Numbered from the stretch's first letter, positions 1 through 9,885 are shown. The stretch is DNA of 64,000 bases from Cladorhizidae sp. MBARI D1340-BT2 (GCA_028752905.1 JAQNBH010000003.1:32476222-32540221), one strand, 5' to 3'. Translations and numbers: made by a program. Notes: generated by a model from the sequence alone, not told the origin.

Positions 1-60
1 ACTCAGAGGCAACTACGTGTCTCCCATACAGACCGACATACTCTCTCACTGGTACCATGA
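1..60. repeat. Left-edge incomplete monomer of the 64-bp class
   Basis: The window opens four bases into a monomer with the ACGTGTCTCCC change and the 4-bp CATA insertion that define the 64-bp class. The missing first four bases and the insertion cancel, so the fragment is 60 bp. The array clearly continues to the left of the window. Confidence 0.9.
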
Positions 61-600
61 GCTAACTCAGAGGCAACCACATGTCTCCCGTACAGACCTA
101 CTCTCTCACTGGTGCCATGAGCTAACTCAGAGGCAACCACATGTCTCCCGTACAGACCTACTCTCTCACTGGTGCCATTAGCTAACTCAGAGGCAACCAC
201 ATGTCTTCCGTACAGACCTACTCTCTCACTGGTGCCATGAGCTAACTCAGAGGCAACCACATGTCTCCCGTACAGACCTACACTCTCACTGGTGCCATGA
301 GCTAACTCAGAGGCAACCACATGTCTCCCGTACAGACCTACTCTCTCACTGGTGCCATGAGCTAACCCAGATACAATCACATGTCTCCTGTACAGGTCTA
401 CTCTCTCACTGGTGCCATGAGCTAACTCAGAGGCAACCACATGTCTCCCGCACAGACCTACTCTCCCACTGGTGCCATGAGCTAACTCAGAGGCAACCAC
501 ATGTCTCCCATACAGACCTACTCTCCCACTGGTGCCATGAGCTAACTCAGAGACAACCACATGTCTCCCGTACAGACCTACTCTCTCACTGGTGCCATGA

Positions 601-660
601 GCTAACTCAGAGGCAACCACATGTCTCCCGTACAGACCTACTCTCTCACTGGTGCCATGA
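601..660. repeat. Exemplar of the consensus monomer
   Basis: This monomer matches the majority base at all 60 positions and serves as the reference frame. Landmarks: GCTAACTCAG at 1-10, ACATGT palindrome at 20-25, the only CpG at 29-30, GTAC at 30-33, CCTA at 37-40, the pyrimidine tract CTCTCTC at 41-47, and GGTGCCATGA at 51-60. AluI (AGCT, at the monomer junction), RsaI (GTAC), DdeI (CTCAG) and BanI (GGTGCC) would each cut once per consensus unit, so partial digestion should give a 60-bp ladder. Confidence 0.95.
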
Positions 661-679
661 GCTAACTCAGAGGCAACCA
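650..679. other. Dyad symmetry (imperfect hairpin) at the monomer junction, exemplar
   Basis: Across the junction of two consensus monomers, TGGT pairs with ACCA, GCC with GGC, and TGAG with CTCA around a CTAA loop. This gives 11 potential base pairs with one bulged A and a small internal loop. It recurs in nearly every monomer pair of the array. The 51-bp, 58-bp and one class of 59-bp monomers carry their deletions inside it. Dyad symmetry has been proposed as a common property of centromeric satellites that lack CENP-B boxes; a role here is only inference. Confidence 0.7.
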
Positions 680-720
680 CATGTCTACCGTACAGACCTA
701 CTCTCTCACTGGTGCCATGA

Positions 721-2222
721 GCTAACTCATAGGCAACCACATGTCTCCCCTACAGATGTACTCTCTCACTCATGCCATGATCTTACTCAGAGGCAACCAC
801 ATGTCTCCCGTACAGACCTACTCTCTCACTGGTGCCATGAACTAACTCAGAGGCAACCACATGTCTCCCGTACAGACCTACTCACTCACTGGTGCCATGA
901 GCTAACTCAGAGGCAACCACATGTCTCCCGTACAGACCTACTCTCTCACTGGTGCCATGAGCTAACTCAGAGGCAACCACATGTCTCCCGTACAGACCTA
1001 CACTCTCACTGGTGCCATGAGCTAACTAAGAGGCAACCACATGTCTCCCGTACAGACCTACTCTCTCACTGGTGCCATTAGCTAACCCAGATACAATCAC
1101 ATGTCTCCTGTACAGATCTAGTCTCTCACTGGTGCCATGAGCTAACTCAGAGGCAACCACATGTCTCCCGCACAGACCTACTCTCCCACTGGTGCCATGA
1201 GCTAACTCAGAGGCAACCACATGTCTCCCATACAGACCTACTCTCCCACTGGTGCCATGAGCTAACTCAGAGACAACCACATGTCTCCCGTACAGACCTA
1301 CTCTCTCACTGGTGCCATGAGCTAACTCAGAGGCAACCACATGTCTCCCGTACAGACCTACTCTCTCACTGGTGCCATGAGCTAACTCAGAGGCAATCAC
1401 ATGTCTCTCATACAGACCTACTCTCTCACTTGTGCCATGAGCTAACTCAGAGGCAACGACATGTCTCCCGTACAGACCTACTCTCCCACTGGTGCCATGA
1501 GCTAACTCAGAGACAACCACATGTCTCCCTTACAGACCTATTCTCTCACTGGTGCCATAAGCTAACTAAGAGGCAACCACATGTCTCCCGTACAGACCTA
1601 TTCTCTCACTGGTGCCATGAGATAATTCAGAGGAAACCACATGTCTCCTGTACAGACCAACTCTCTCACTGGTGCCATGAGCTAACTCAGAGGCAACCAC
1701 ATGTCTCCCGTACAGAGCTACTCTTTCACTGGTGCCATGAGCTAACTTAGAGGCAACCACATGTCTCCCATACAGACCTACTCTCTCACTGGTGCCATGA
1801 GCTAACTCAGAAGCAACCACATGTCTCCCGTACGGACCTACTCTCCCACTGGTGCCATGAGATAACTCAGAGGCAACCACATGTCTCCCGTACAGACCTA
1901 CAACTCTCTCACTGGTGCCATGAGCTAACTCAGAGGCAACCATATGCCTCCCGTACAGACCTACTCTCTCACTGGTGCCATGAGCTAATTCAGAGGCAAC
2001 CACATGTCTCCCGTACAGACCTACTCTCCCACTGGTGCCATGAGCTACTTAGAGACAACCACATGTCTCCCGTTCAGACCTACTCTCTTACTGGTGCCAT
2101 GAGCTAACTCAGAGGCAACCATATGTCTCCCGTACAGACCTACTCTCTCAGTGGTGCCATGAGCTAACTCAGAGGCAACCACATTTCTCCCGTACAGACC
2201 TACTCTCTCACTGGTGCCATGA
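721..2222. repeat. Segmental duplication A, copy 1
   Basis: The same monomer order returns at 2,343-3,904, at offsets of 1,622, 1,562, 1,622 and 1,682 bp as single monomers are gained or lost. Shared private states include CATAGGC with GTACAGATGTACT, AGAAGCAACC with GTACGGACC, and the GATAACTC starts. The monomer at 1,984-2,043 fuses the start of one type (GCTAATTC) with the rest of the next, which explains one of the missing units. Confidence 0.82.
2044..2102. repeat. 59-bp monomer class with CTACTTAGAGAC, exemplar
   Basis: The start of the monomer reads GCTACTTAG instead of GCTAACTCAG (one base lost), and the middle reads CCCGTTCAG. Starts of the 24 copies: 2,044; 3,726; 4,914; 5,799; 6,582; 7,721; 8,807; 12,767; 13,823; 13,882; 17,843; 20,315; 23,077; 23,376; 24,501; 26,307; 28,274; 29,399; 31,205; 35,399; 37,205; 57,138; 62,297; 63,665. 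The deletion lies in the loop of the junction hairpin. This class ends most of the open frames on the minus strand. Confidence 0.92.
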
Positions 2223-2342
2223 GCTAACTCAGAGGCAACCACATGTCTCCCATACAGACCTACTCTCCCACTGGTGCCATGAGCTAACTCAGAGACAACC
2301 ACATGTCTCCCGTACAGACCTACTCTCTCACTGGTGCCATGA

Positions 2343-3904
2343 GCTAACTCATAGGCAACCACATGTCTCCCGTACAGATGTACTCTCTCACTCATGCCAT
2401 GATCTTACTCAGAGGCAACCACAAGTCTCCCGTACAGACCTACTCTCTCACTGATGCCATGAACTAACTCAGAGGCAACCAGATGTCTCCCGTACAGACC
2501 TACTCTCTCACTGGTGCCATGAGCTAACTCAGAGGCAACCACATGTCTCCCGTACAGACCTACACTCTCACTGGTGCCATGAGCTAACTAAGAGGCAACC
2601 ACATGTCTCCCGTACAGACCTACTCTCTCACTGGTGCCATTAGCTAACCCAGATACAATCACATGTCTCCTGTACAGATCTACTCTCTCACTGGTGCCAT
2701 GAGCTAACTCAGAGGCAACCACATGTCTCCCGCACAGACCTACTCTCCCACTGGTGCCATGAGCTAACTCAGAGGCAACCACATGTCTCCCATACAGACC
2801 TACTCTCCCACTGGTGCCATGAGCTAACTCAGAGACAACCACATGTCTCACGTACAGACCTACTCTCTCACTGGTGCCATGAGCTAACTCAGAGGCAACC
2901 ACATGTCTCCCGTACAGACCTACTCTCTCACTGGTGCCATGAGCTAACTCAGAGGCAATCACATGTCTCTCATACAGACCTACTCTCTCACTTGTGCCAT
3001 GAGCTAACTCAGAGGCAACGACATGTCTCCCGTACAGACCTACTCTCCCACTGGTGCCATGAGCTAACTCAGAGACAACCACATGTCTCCCTTACAGACC
3101 TATTCTCTCAATGGTGCCATAAGCTAACTAAGAGGCAACCACATGTCTCCCGTACAGACCTATTCTCTCACTGGTGCCATGAGATAACTCAGAGGAAACC
3201 ACATGTCTCCTGTACAGACCTACTCTCTCACTGGTGCCATGAGCTAACTCAGAGGCAACCACATGTCTCCCGTACAGAGCTACTCTTTCACTGGTGCCAT
3301 GAGCTAACTTAGAGGCAACCACATGTCTCCCATACAGACCTACTCTCTCACTGGTGCCATGAGCTAACTCAGAAGCAACCACATGTCTCCCGTACGGACC
3401 TACTCTCCCACTGGTGCCATGAGATAACTCAGAGGCAACCACATGTCTCCCGTACGGACCTACTCTCCCACTGGTGCCATGAGATAACTCAGAGGCAACC
3501 ACATGTCTCCCGTACAGACCTACAACTCTCTCACTGGTGCCATGAGCTAACTCAGAGGCAACCACATGCCTCCCGTACAGACCTACTCTCTCACTGGTGC
3601 CATGAGCTAATTCAGAGGCAACCACATATCTCCCGCACAGACCTACTCTCCCACTGGTGCCATGAGCTAACTCAGAGGCAACCACATGTCTCCCGTACAG
3701 ACCTACTCTCCCACTGGTGCCATGAGCTACTTAGAGACAACCACATGTCTCCCGTTCAGACCTACTCTCTTACTGGTGCCATGAGCTAACTCAGAGGCAA
3801 CCACATGTCTCCCGTACAGACCTACTCTCTCAGTGGTGCCATGAGCTAACTCAGAGGCAACCACATTTCTCCCGTACAGACCTACTCTCTCACTGGTGCC
3901 ATGA
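2343..3904. repeat. Segmental duplication A, copy 2
   Basis: This repeats 721-2,222 with small differences. It has a doubled GTACGGACC monomer (3,363-3,422 and 3,423-3,482) and keeps the CATATCTCCCGCAC monomer at 3,606 that was fused away in copy 1. Copy 1 has one plain monomer more near its start. Confidence 0.82.
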
Positions 3905-4200
3905 GCTAACTCAGAGGCAACCACATGTCTCCTGTACAGACCTACTCTCTCACTGGTGCCATGAGCAAATTCAGAGGCAAGCACATCTCTCCTGTACAGA
4001 CCTACTCTCTCACTGATACCATGAGCTAACTCAGAGGCAACCACATGTCTCCCATACAGACCTACTCACTGGTGCCATGAGCTAACTCAGAGGCAACTAC
4101 GTGTCTCCCATACAGACCTACTCTCTCACTGGTGCCATGAGCTAACTCAGAGGCAACCACATGTCTCCCGTACAGACCTACTCTCTCACTGGTGCCATGA

Positions 4201-4251
4201 GAGGCAACCACATGTCTCCCGTACAGACCTACACTCTCACTGGTGCCATGA
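4201..4251. repeat. 51-bp monomer class (GCTAACTCA deletion), exemplar
   Basis: Nine bases are missing at the monomer start, so CATGA runs directly into GAGGCAACC. The deletion removes the loop and most of one arm of the junction hairpin. Starts: 4,201; 5,389; 13,232; 24,031; 26,781; 28,929; 31,679; 37,679; 48,424; 57,613 (a chimera) and 62,772. Nine of the eleven are followed directly by the 59-bp GTAAGGT class; 13,232 and the chimera are not. Confidence 0.92.
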
Positions 4252-4310
4252 GCTAACTCAGAGGCAACCACATGTCTCCCGTAAGGTATACTCTCTCACT
4301 GGTGCCATGA
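4252..4310. repeat. 59-bp monomer class with GTAAGGT, exemplar
   Basis: CCCGTACAGACCTAC is replaced by CCCGTAAGGTMTAC (M is A or C), a net loss of one base, and the next monomer starts CCTAAC. Starts: 4,252; 5,440; 24,082; 26,832; 28,980; 31,730; 37,730; 48,475; 62,823. It always sits directly after a 51-bp monomer. It shifts the reading frame, which explains the shared odd C-terminal end of many minus-strand translations. Confidence 0.92.
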
Positions 4311-4670
4311 CCTAACTCAGAGGCAACCACATGTCTCCCGTACAGACCTACTCTCTCACTGGTGCCATGAGCTAACTCAGAGGTAACCACATGTCTCCCG
4401 TACAGACCTACTCTCTCACTGGTGCCATGAGCTAACTCAGAGGCAACCACATGCCTCCCGTACAGACCTACTCTCCCACTGGTGCCATGAGCTAACTCAG
4501 AGGCAACCACATGTCTCCCGTACAGAGCTACTCTTTCACTGGTGCCATGAGCTAACTTAGAGGCAACCACATGTCTCCCATACAGACCTACTCTCTCACT
4601 GGTGCCATGAGCTATCTCAGAAGCAACCACATGTCTCCCGTACGGACCTACTCTCCCACTGGTGCCATGA

Positions 4671-5678
4671 GATAACTCAGAGGCAACCACATGTCTCCCG
4701 TACAGACCTACAACTCTCTCACTGGTGCCATGAGCTAACTCAGAGGCAACCACATGCCTCCCGTACAGACCTACTCTCTCACTGGTGCCATGAGCTAATT
4801 CAGAGGCAACCACATATCTCCCGCACAGACCTACTCTCCCACTGGTGCCATGAGCTAACTCAGAGGCAACCACATGTCTCCCGTACAGACCTACTCTCCC
4901 ACTGGTGCCATGAGCTACTTAGAGACAACCACATGTCTCCCGTTCAGACCTACTCTCTTACTGGTGCCATGAGCTAACTCAGAGGCAACCACATGTCTCC
5001 CGTACAGACCTACTCTCTCAGTGGTGCCATGAGCTAACTCAGAGGCAACCACATTTCTCCCGTACAGACCTACTCTCTCACTGGTGCCATGAGCTAACTC
5101 AGAGGCAACCACATGTCTCCTGTACAGACCTACTCTCTCACTGGTGCCATGAGCAAATTCAGAGGCAAGCACATCTCTCCTGTACAGACCTACTCTCTCA
5201 CTGATACCATGAGCTAACTCAGAGGCAACCACATGTCTCCCATACAGACCTACTCACTGGTGCCATGAGCTAACTCAGAGGCAACTACGTGTCTCCCATA
5301 CAGACCTACTCTCTCACTGGTGCCATGAGCTAACTCAGAGGCAACCACATGTCTCCCGTACAGACCTACTCTCTCACTGGTGCCATGAGAGGCAACCACA
5401 TGTCTCCCGTACAGACCTACACTCTCACTGGTGCCATGAGCTAACTCAGAGGCAACCACATGTCTCCCGTAAGGTATACTCTCTCACTGGTGCCATGACC
5501 TAACTCAGAGGCAACCACATGTCTCCCGTACAGACCTACTCTCTCACTGGTGCCATGAGCTAACTCAGAGGTAACCACATGTCTCCCGTACAGACCTACT
5601 CTCTCACTGGTGCCATGAGCTAACTCAGAGGCAACCACATGCCTCCCGTACAGACCTACTCTCTCACTGGTGCCATGA
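4671..5678. repeat. Segmental duplication B, copy 2
   Basis: This abuts copy 1 directly and matches it at a constant offset of 1,188 bp until about 5,678, where copy 1 moves on to a CAGAGCTAC monomer and this one to CCCGCACAG. A clean tandem duplication by unequal exchange is the simplest reading. Confidence 0.87.
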
Positions 5679-8019
5679 GCTAACTCAGAGGCAACCACAT
5701 GTCTCCCGCACAGACCTACTCTCCTACTGGTGCCATGAGCTAACTCAGAGGCAACCACATGTCTCCCGTACAGACCTACTCTCCCACTGGTGCCATGAGC
5801 TACTTAGAGACAACCACAAGTCTCCCGTTCAGACCTACTCTCTCACTGGTGCCATGAGCTAACTCAGAGGCAACCACATGTCTATCGTACAGACCTACTC
5901 TCTCAGTGGTGCCATGAGCTAACTCAGAGGCAACCACATGTCTCCCGTACAGACCTACTCTCTCACTGGTGCCATGAGCTAACTCAGAGGCAACTACGTG
6001 TCTCCCATACAGACCTACATACTCTCTCACTGGTGCCATGAGCTAACTCAGAGGCAACCACATGTCTCCCTTACAGACCTATTCTCTCACTGGTGTCATG
6101 AGCTAACTAAGAGGCAACCACATGTCTCCCGTACAGACCTATTCTCTCACTGGTGCTATGAGCTAACTCAGAGGAAACCACATGTCTCCTGTACAGACCT
6201 ACTCTCTCACTGGTGCCATGAGCTAACTTAGAGGCAACCACATGTCTCCCATACAGACCTACTCTCTCACTGGTGCCATGAGCTAACTCAGAGGCAACCA
6301 CATGTCTCCCGTACAGACCTACTCTCCCACTGGTGCCATGAGCTAACTCAGAGTCAACCACATGTCTCCCGTACAGACCTACTCTCTCTCTGGTGCCATG
6401 AGCTAACTCAGAGGCAACCACATGCCTCCCGTACAGACCTACTCTCTCACTGGTGCCATGAGCTAACTCAGAGGCAACCACATGTCTCCCGCACAGACCT
6501 ACTCTCCCACTGGTGCCATGAGCTAACTCAGAAGCAACCACATGTCTCCCGTACAGACCTACTCTCCCACTGGTGCCATGAGCTACTTAGAGACAACCAC
6601 ATGTCTCCGGTTCAGACCTACTCTCTCACTGGTGCTATGAGCTAACTCAGAGGCAACCACATGTCTCCCGTACAGACCTACTCTCTCAGTGGTGCCATGA
6701 GCTAACTCAGAGGCAACCACATGTCTCCTGTACAGACCTACTCTCTCACCGGTGCCATGAGCTAACTCAGAGGCAACCACATGTCTCCTGTACAGACCTA
6801 CTGTCTCACTGGTGCCATGAGCTAACTCAGAGGCAACCACATGTCTCCCGTACAGACCTACTCTCTCACTGGTGCCATGAGCTAACTCAGAGGCAACCAC
6901 ATGTCTCCCGTACAGACCTACTCTCTCACTGGTGCCATGAGCTAACTCAGAGGCAACCACATGTCTCCCGTACAGACCTACTCTCTCACTGGTGCCATGA
7001 GCTAACTCAGAGGCAACCACATGTCTCCCGTTCAGACCTACTCTCCCACTGGTGCCATGAGCTAACTCAGAAACAACCACATGTCTCCCGTTCAGACCTA
7101 CTCTCCCACTGGTGCCATGAGCTAACTCAGAGACAACCACATGTCTCCCTTACAAACCTATTCTCTCACTGGTGTCATGAGCTAACTAAGAGGCAACCAC
7201 ATGTCTCCTGTACAGACCTATTCTCTCACTGGTGCCATGAGCTAACTCAGAGGAAACCACATGTCTCCTGTACAGACCTACTCTCTCACTGGTGCCATGA
7301 GCTAACTCAGAGGCAACCACATGTCTCCTGTACAGAGCTACTATCTCACTGGTACCATGAGCTAACTAAGAGGCAACCACATGTCTCCCATACAGACCTA
7401 CTCTCTCACTGGTGCCATGAGCTAACTCAGAGGCAACCACATGTCTCCCATACAGACCTACTCTCCCACTGGTGCCATGAGCTAACTCAGAGGCAACCAC
7501 ATGTCTCCCGTACAGACCTACTCTCTCTCTGGTGCCATGAGCTAACTCAGAGGCAACCACATGCCTCCCGTACAGACCTACTCTCTCACTGGTGCCATGA
7601 GCTAACTCAGAGGCAACCACATGTCTCCCGCACAGACCTACTCTCCCACTGGTGCCATGAGCTAACTCAGAGGCAACCACATGTCTCCCGTACAGACCTA
7701 CTCTCCCACTGGTGCCATGAGCGACTTAGAGACAACCACATGTCTCCCGTTCAGAACTACTCTCTCACTGGTGCCATGAGCTAACTCAGAGGCAACCATA
7801 TGTCTCCCGCACAGACCTACTCTCTCAGTGGTGCCATGAGCTAACTCAGAGGCAACCACATGTCTCCCGTACAGACCTACTTTCTCACTGGTGCCATGAG
7901 CTAACTCAGAGGCAACCACATGTCTCCTGTACAGACCTACTCTCTCACTGGTGCCATGAGCAAATTCAGAGGCAACCACACGTCTCCTGTACAGACCTAC
8001 TCTCTCACTGATACCATGA

Positions 8020-8075
8020 GCTAACTCAGAGGCAACCACATGTCTCCTGTACAGACCTACTCACTGGTGCCATGA
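8020..8075. repeat. 56-bp monomer class (CTCT deletion), exemplar
   Basis: Four bases are missing from the pyrimidine tract, giving CCTACTCACTGG. Starts of the 25 copies: 4,025; 5,213; 8,020; 9,106; 14,181; 15,741; 17,303; 18,142; 20,614; 23,855; 26,605; 28,753; 31,503; 34,859; 37,503; 41,458; 43,263; 45,365; 45,905; 48,248; 53,955; 57,437; 59,174; 62,596; 63,904. It is the most frequent length variant. It nearly always follows a monomer ending CTGATACC or TTATACC and precedes one with AACTACGTG, so it marks a fixed point in the higher-order series. Confidence 0.93.
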
Positions 8076-8139
8076 GCTAACTCAGAGGCAACTACGTGTC
8101 TCCCATACAGACCTACATACTCTCTCACTGGTGCCATGA
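8076..8139. repeat. 64-bp monomer class (CATA insertion), exemplar
   Basis: CATA is inserted between CCTA and CTCTCTC, and the monomer also carries AACTACGTG (or AACTATGTG) and CCCATACAG. Full copies: 5,978; 8,076; 9,162; 14,237; 17,359; 18,198; 20,670; 24,680; 29,578; 34,915; 35,578; 41,514; 43,319; 45,961; 54,011 and 59,230 (start positions), plus the left-edge fragment. Twelve of the 16 follow directly after a 56-bp monomer. Copies at 34,915, 41,514, 43,319 and 45,961 share a further CCAACATA change, marking a sub-lineage. Confidence 0.93.
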
Positions 8140-8679
8140 GCTAACTCAGAGGCAACCACATGTCTCCCGTACAGTCCTACTCTCTCACTGGTGCCATGAG
8201 CTAACTCAGAGGCAACCACAAGTCTCCCGTACAGACCTACTCTCTCACTGGTGCCATGAGCTAACTAAGAGGCAACCACATGTCTCCCGTACAGACCTAT
8301 TCTCTCACTGGTGCCATGAGCTAACTCAGAGGAAACCACATGTCTCCTGTACAGACCTACTCTCTCACTGGTGCCATGAGCTAACTCAGAGGCAACCACA
8401 TGTCTCCCGTACAGAGCTACTCTCTCACTGGTGCCATGAGCTAACTGAGAGGCAACCACATGTCTCCCATACAGACCTACTCTCTCACTGGTACCATGAG
8501 CTAACTCAGAGGCAACCACATGTCTCCCGTACAGACCTACTCTCCCACTGGTGCCATGAGCTAACTCAGAGGCAACCACATGTCTCCCGTACAGACCTAC
8601 TCTCTCTCTGGTGCCATGAGCTAACTCAGAGGCAACCACATGCCTCCCGTACAGACCTACTCTCTCACTGGTGCCATGA

Positions 8680-8746
8680 GCTAACTCAGAGGCAACCACT
8701 TGTCTCACGCACAGCGCACAGACCTACTCTCCCACTGGTGCCATGA
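8680..8746. repeat. 67-bp monomer class (7-bp tandem duplication), exemplar
   Basis: The 7-mer CGCACAG is duplicated in tandem. Starts: 8,680; 20,188; 34,434; 41,033; 42,898; 45,481; 51,179; 53,410; 58,749. In the 42,898 copy the first 7-mer has become CACACAG. Each copy is followed by one 60-bp monomer and then by a 59-bp CTACTTAG (first two copies) or 58-bp CTATTAG monomer (the other seven), a three-monomer haplotype that has moved as a block. Confidence 0.93.
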
Positions 8747-8865
8747 GCTAACTCAGAGGCAACCACATGTCTCCCGTACAGACCTACTCTCCCACTGGTG
8801 TCATGAGCTACTTAGAGACAACCACATGTCTCCCGTTCAGACCTACTCTCTCACTGGTGCCATGA

Positions 8866-9885
8866 GCTAACTCAGAGGCAACCACATGTCTCCCGTACAG
8901 ACCTACTCTCTCAGTGGTGCCATGAGCTAACTAATAGGCAACCACATGTCTCCCGTACAGACCTACTCTCTCACTGGTGCCATCAGCTAACTCAGAGGCA
9001 ACTACATGTCTCCTGTACAGACCTACTCTCTCACTGGTGCCATGAGCAAATTCAGAGGCAACCACATGTCTCCTGTACAGACCTACTCTCTCACTGATAC
9101 CATGAGCTAACTCAGAGGCAACCACATGTCTCCCGTACAGACCTACTCACTGGTGCCATGAGCTAACTCAGAGGCAACTACGTGTCTCCCATACAGACCT
9201 ACATACTCTCTCACTGGTGCCATGAGCTAACTCAGAGGCAACCACATGTCTCCCGTACAGACCTACTCTCTCACTGTTGCCATGAGCTAACTCAGAGGCA
9301 ACCACATGTCTCCCATACAGACCTACTCTCTCACTGGTGCCATGAGCTAACTCATAGGCAACCACATGTCTCCCGTACAGACGAACTCTCTCACTCATGC
9401 CATGATCTAACTCAGAGGCAACCACATGTCTCCCGTACAGACCTACTCTCTCACTGGTGCCATGAGCTAACTCAGAGGCAACCACATGTCTCCCGTACAG
9501 ACCTACTCTCTCACTGGTGCCATTAGCTAACTCAGAGGCAACCACATGTCTTCCGTACAGACCTACTCTCTCACTGGTGCCATGAGCTAACTCAGAGGCA
9601 ACCACATGTCTCCCGTACAGACCTACACTCTCACTGGTGCCATGAGCTAACTAAGAGGCAACCACATGTCTCCCGTACAGACCTACTCTCTCACTGGTGC
9701 CATTAGCTAACCCAGGTACAATCACATGTCTCCTGTACAGGTCTACTCTCTCACTGGTGCCATGAGCTAACTCAGAGGCAACCACATGTCTCCCGCACAG
9801 ACCTACTCTCCCACTGGTGCCATGAGCTAACTCAGAGGCAACCACATGTCTCCCATACAGACCTACTCTCCCACTGGTGCCATGA
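8866..9885. repeat. Satellite block leading into a 12-monomer unit
   Basis: Ordinary monomers with the CTAATAGGC, GCAAATTC, 56-bp (9,106) and 64-bp (9,162) series, then the CATAGGC/TCATGCC monomer and entry into the 12-monomer order at 9,646. No sequence other than the satellite is present. Confidence 0.85.

Larger units (their letters stand above)
301..1020. repeat. 12-monomer (720 bp) higher-order repeat unit, exemplar
   Basis: The order is: a CTAAGAGG (or plain) monomer, a CCCAGATACAATC monomer, a CCCGCACAG monomer, a CCCATACAG monomer, a CAGAGACAACC monomer, two plain ones, a CATAGGC/TCATGCC monomer, one starting TCTTAC, one starting ACTAAC, a plain one and one with CTACACTCTC. Further complete units run at 9,646-10,365, 21,274-21,993, 46,325-47,044, 54,615-55,334, 55,335-56,054 and 59,834-60,553. 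A unit at 60,554-61,213 has lost one monomer (660 bp). Confidence 0.85.
3483..4670. repeat. Segmental duplication B, copy 1 (1,188 bp)
   Basis: It runs from one 63-bp monomer to the base before the next. The order contains 59-, 56-, 51- and 59-bp monomers at 3,726, 4,025, 4,201 and 4,252. All of these reappear 1,188 bp further on. Private states shared with copy 2 are CTCTCTTACTGG, AAGCACATCTCTCC and GTAAGGTATAC. Confidence 0.87.
5978..8865. repeat. Three related ~1.1 kb higher-order units
   Basis: Three runs share an order ending in CTCTCTCTCTGG, CATGCCTCCC, CGCACAG, a plain CTCTCCC and a 59-bp CTACTTAG monomer, the last at 6,582, 7,721 and 8,807 (spacings 1,139 and 1,086 bp). In the third run the CGCACAG monomer is the 67-bp duplication form (8,680). 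This suggests that the 67-bp class arose from that position of the series. Confidence 0.75.

Noticed and set aside
41..47. CT microsatellite in the pyrimidine tract
   Set aside because: CTCTCTC is only a 7-base part of each monomer and does not vary by CT steps in most monomers; only the 56-bp class has lost CTCT.
664..674. tRNA-like A box (TAACTCAGAGG resembles TRGYNNARNNG except for one base), suggesting a tRNA-derived SINE origin
   Set aside because: The key third base is A instead of G, no B box (GGTTCGA-like) is found in the monomer, and there is no cloverleaf or A-rich tail. Chance similarity is more likely.
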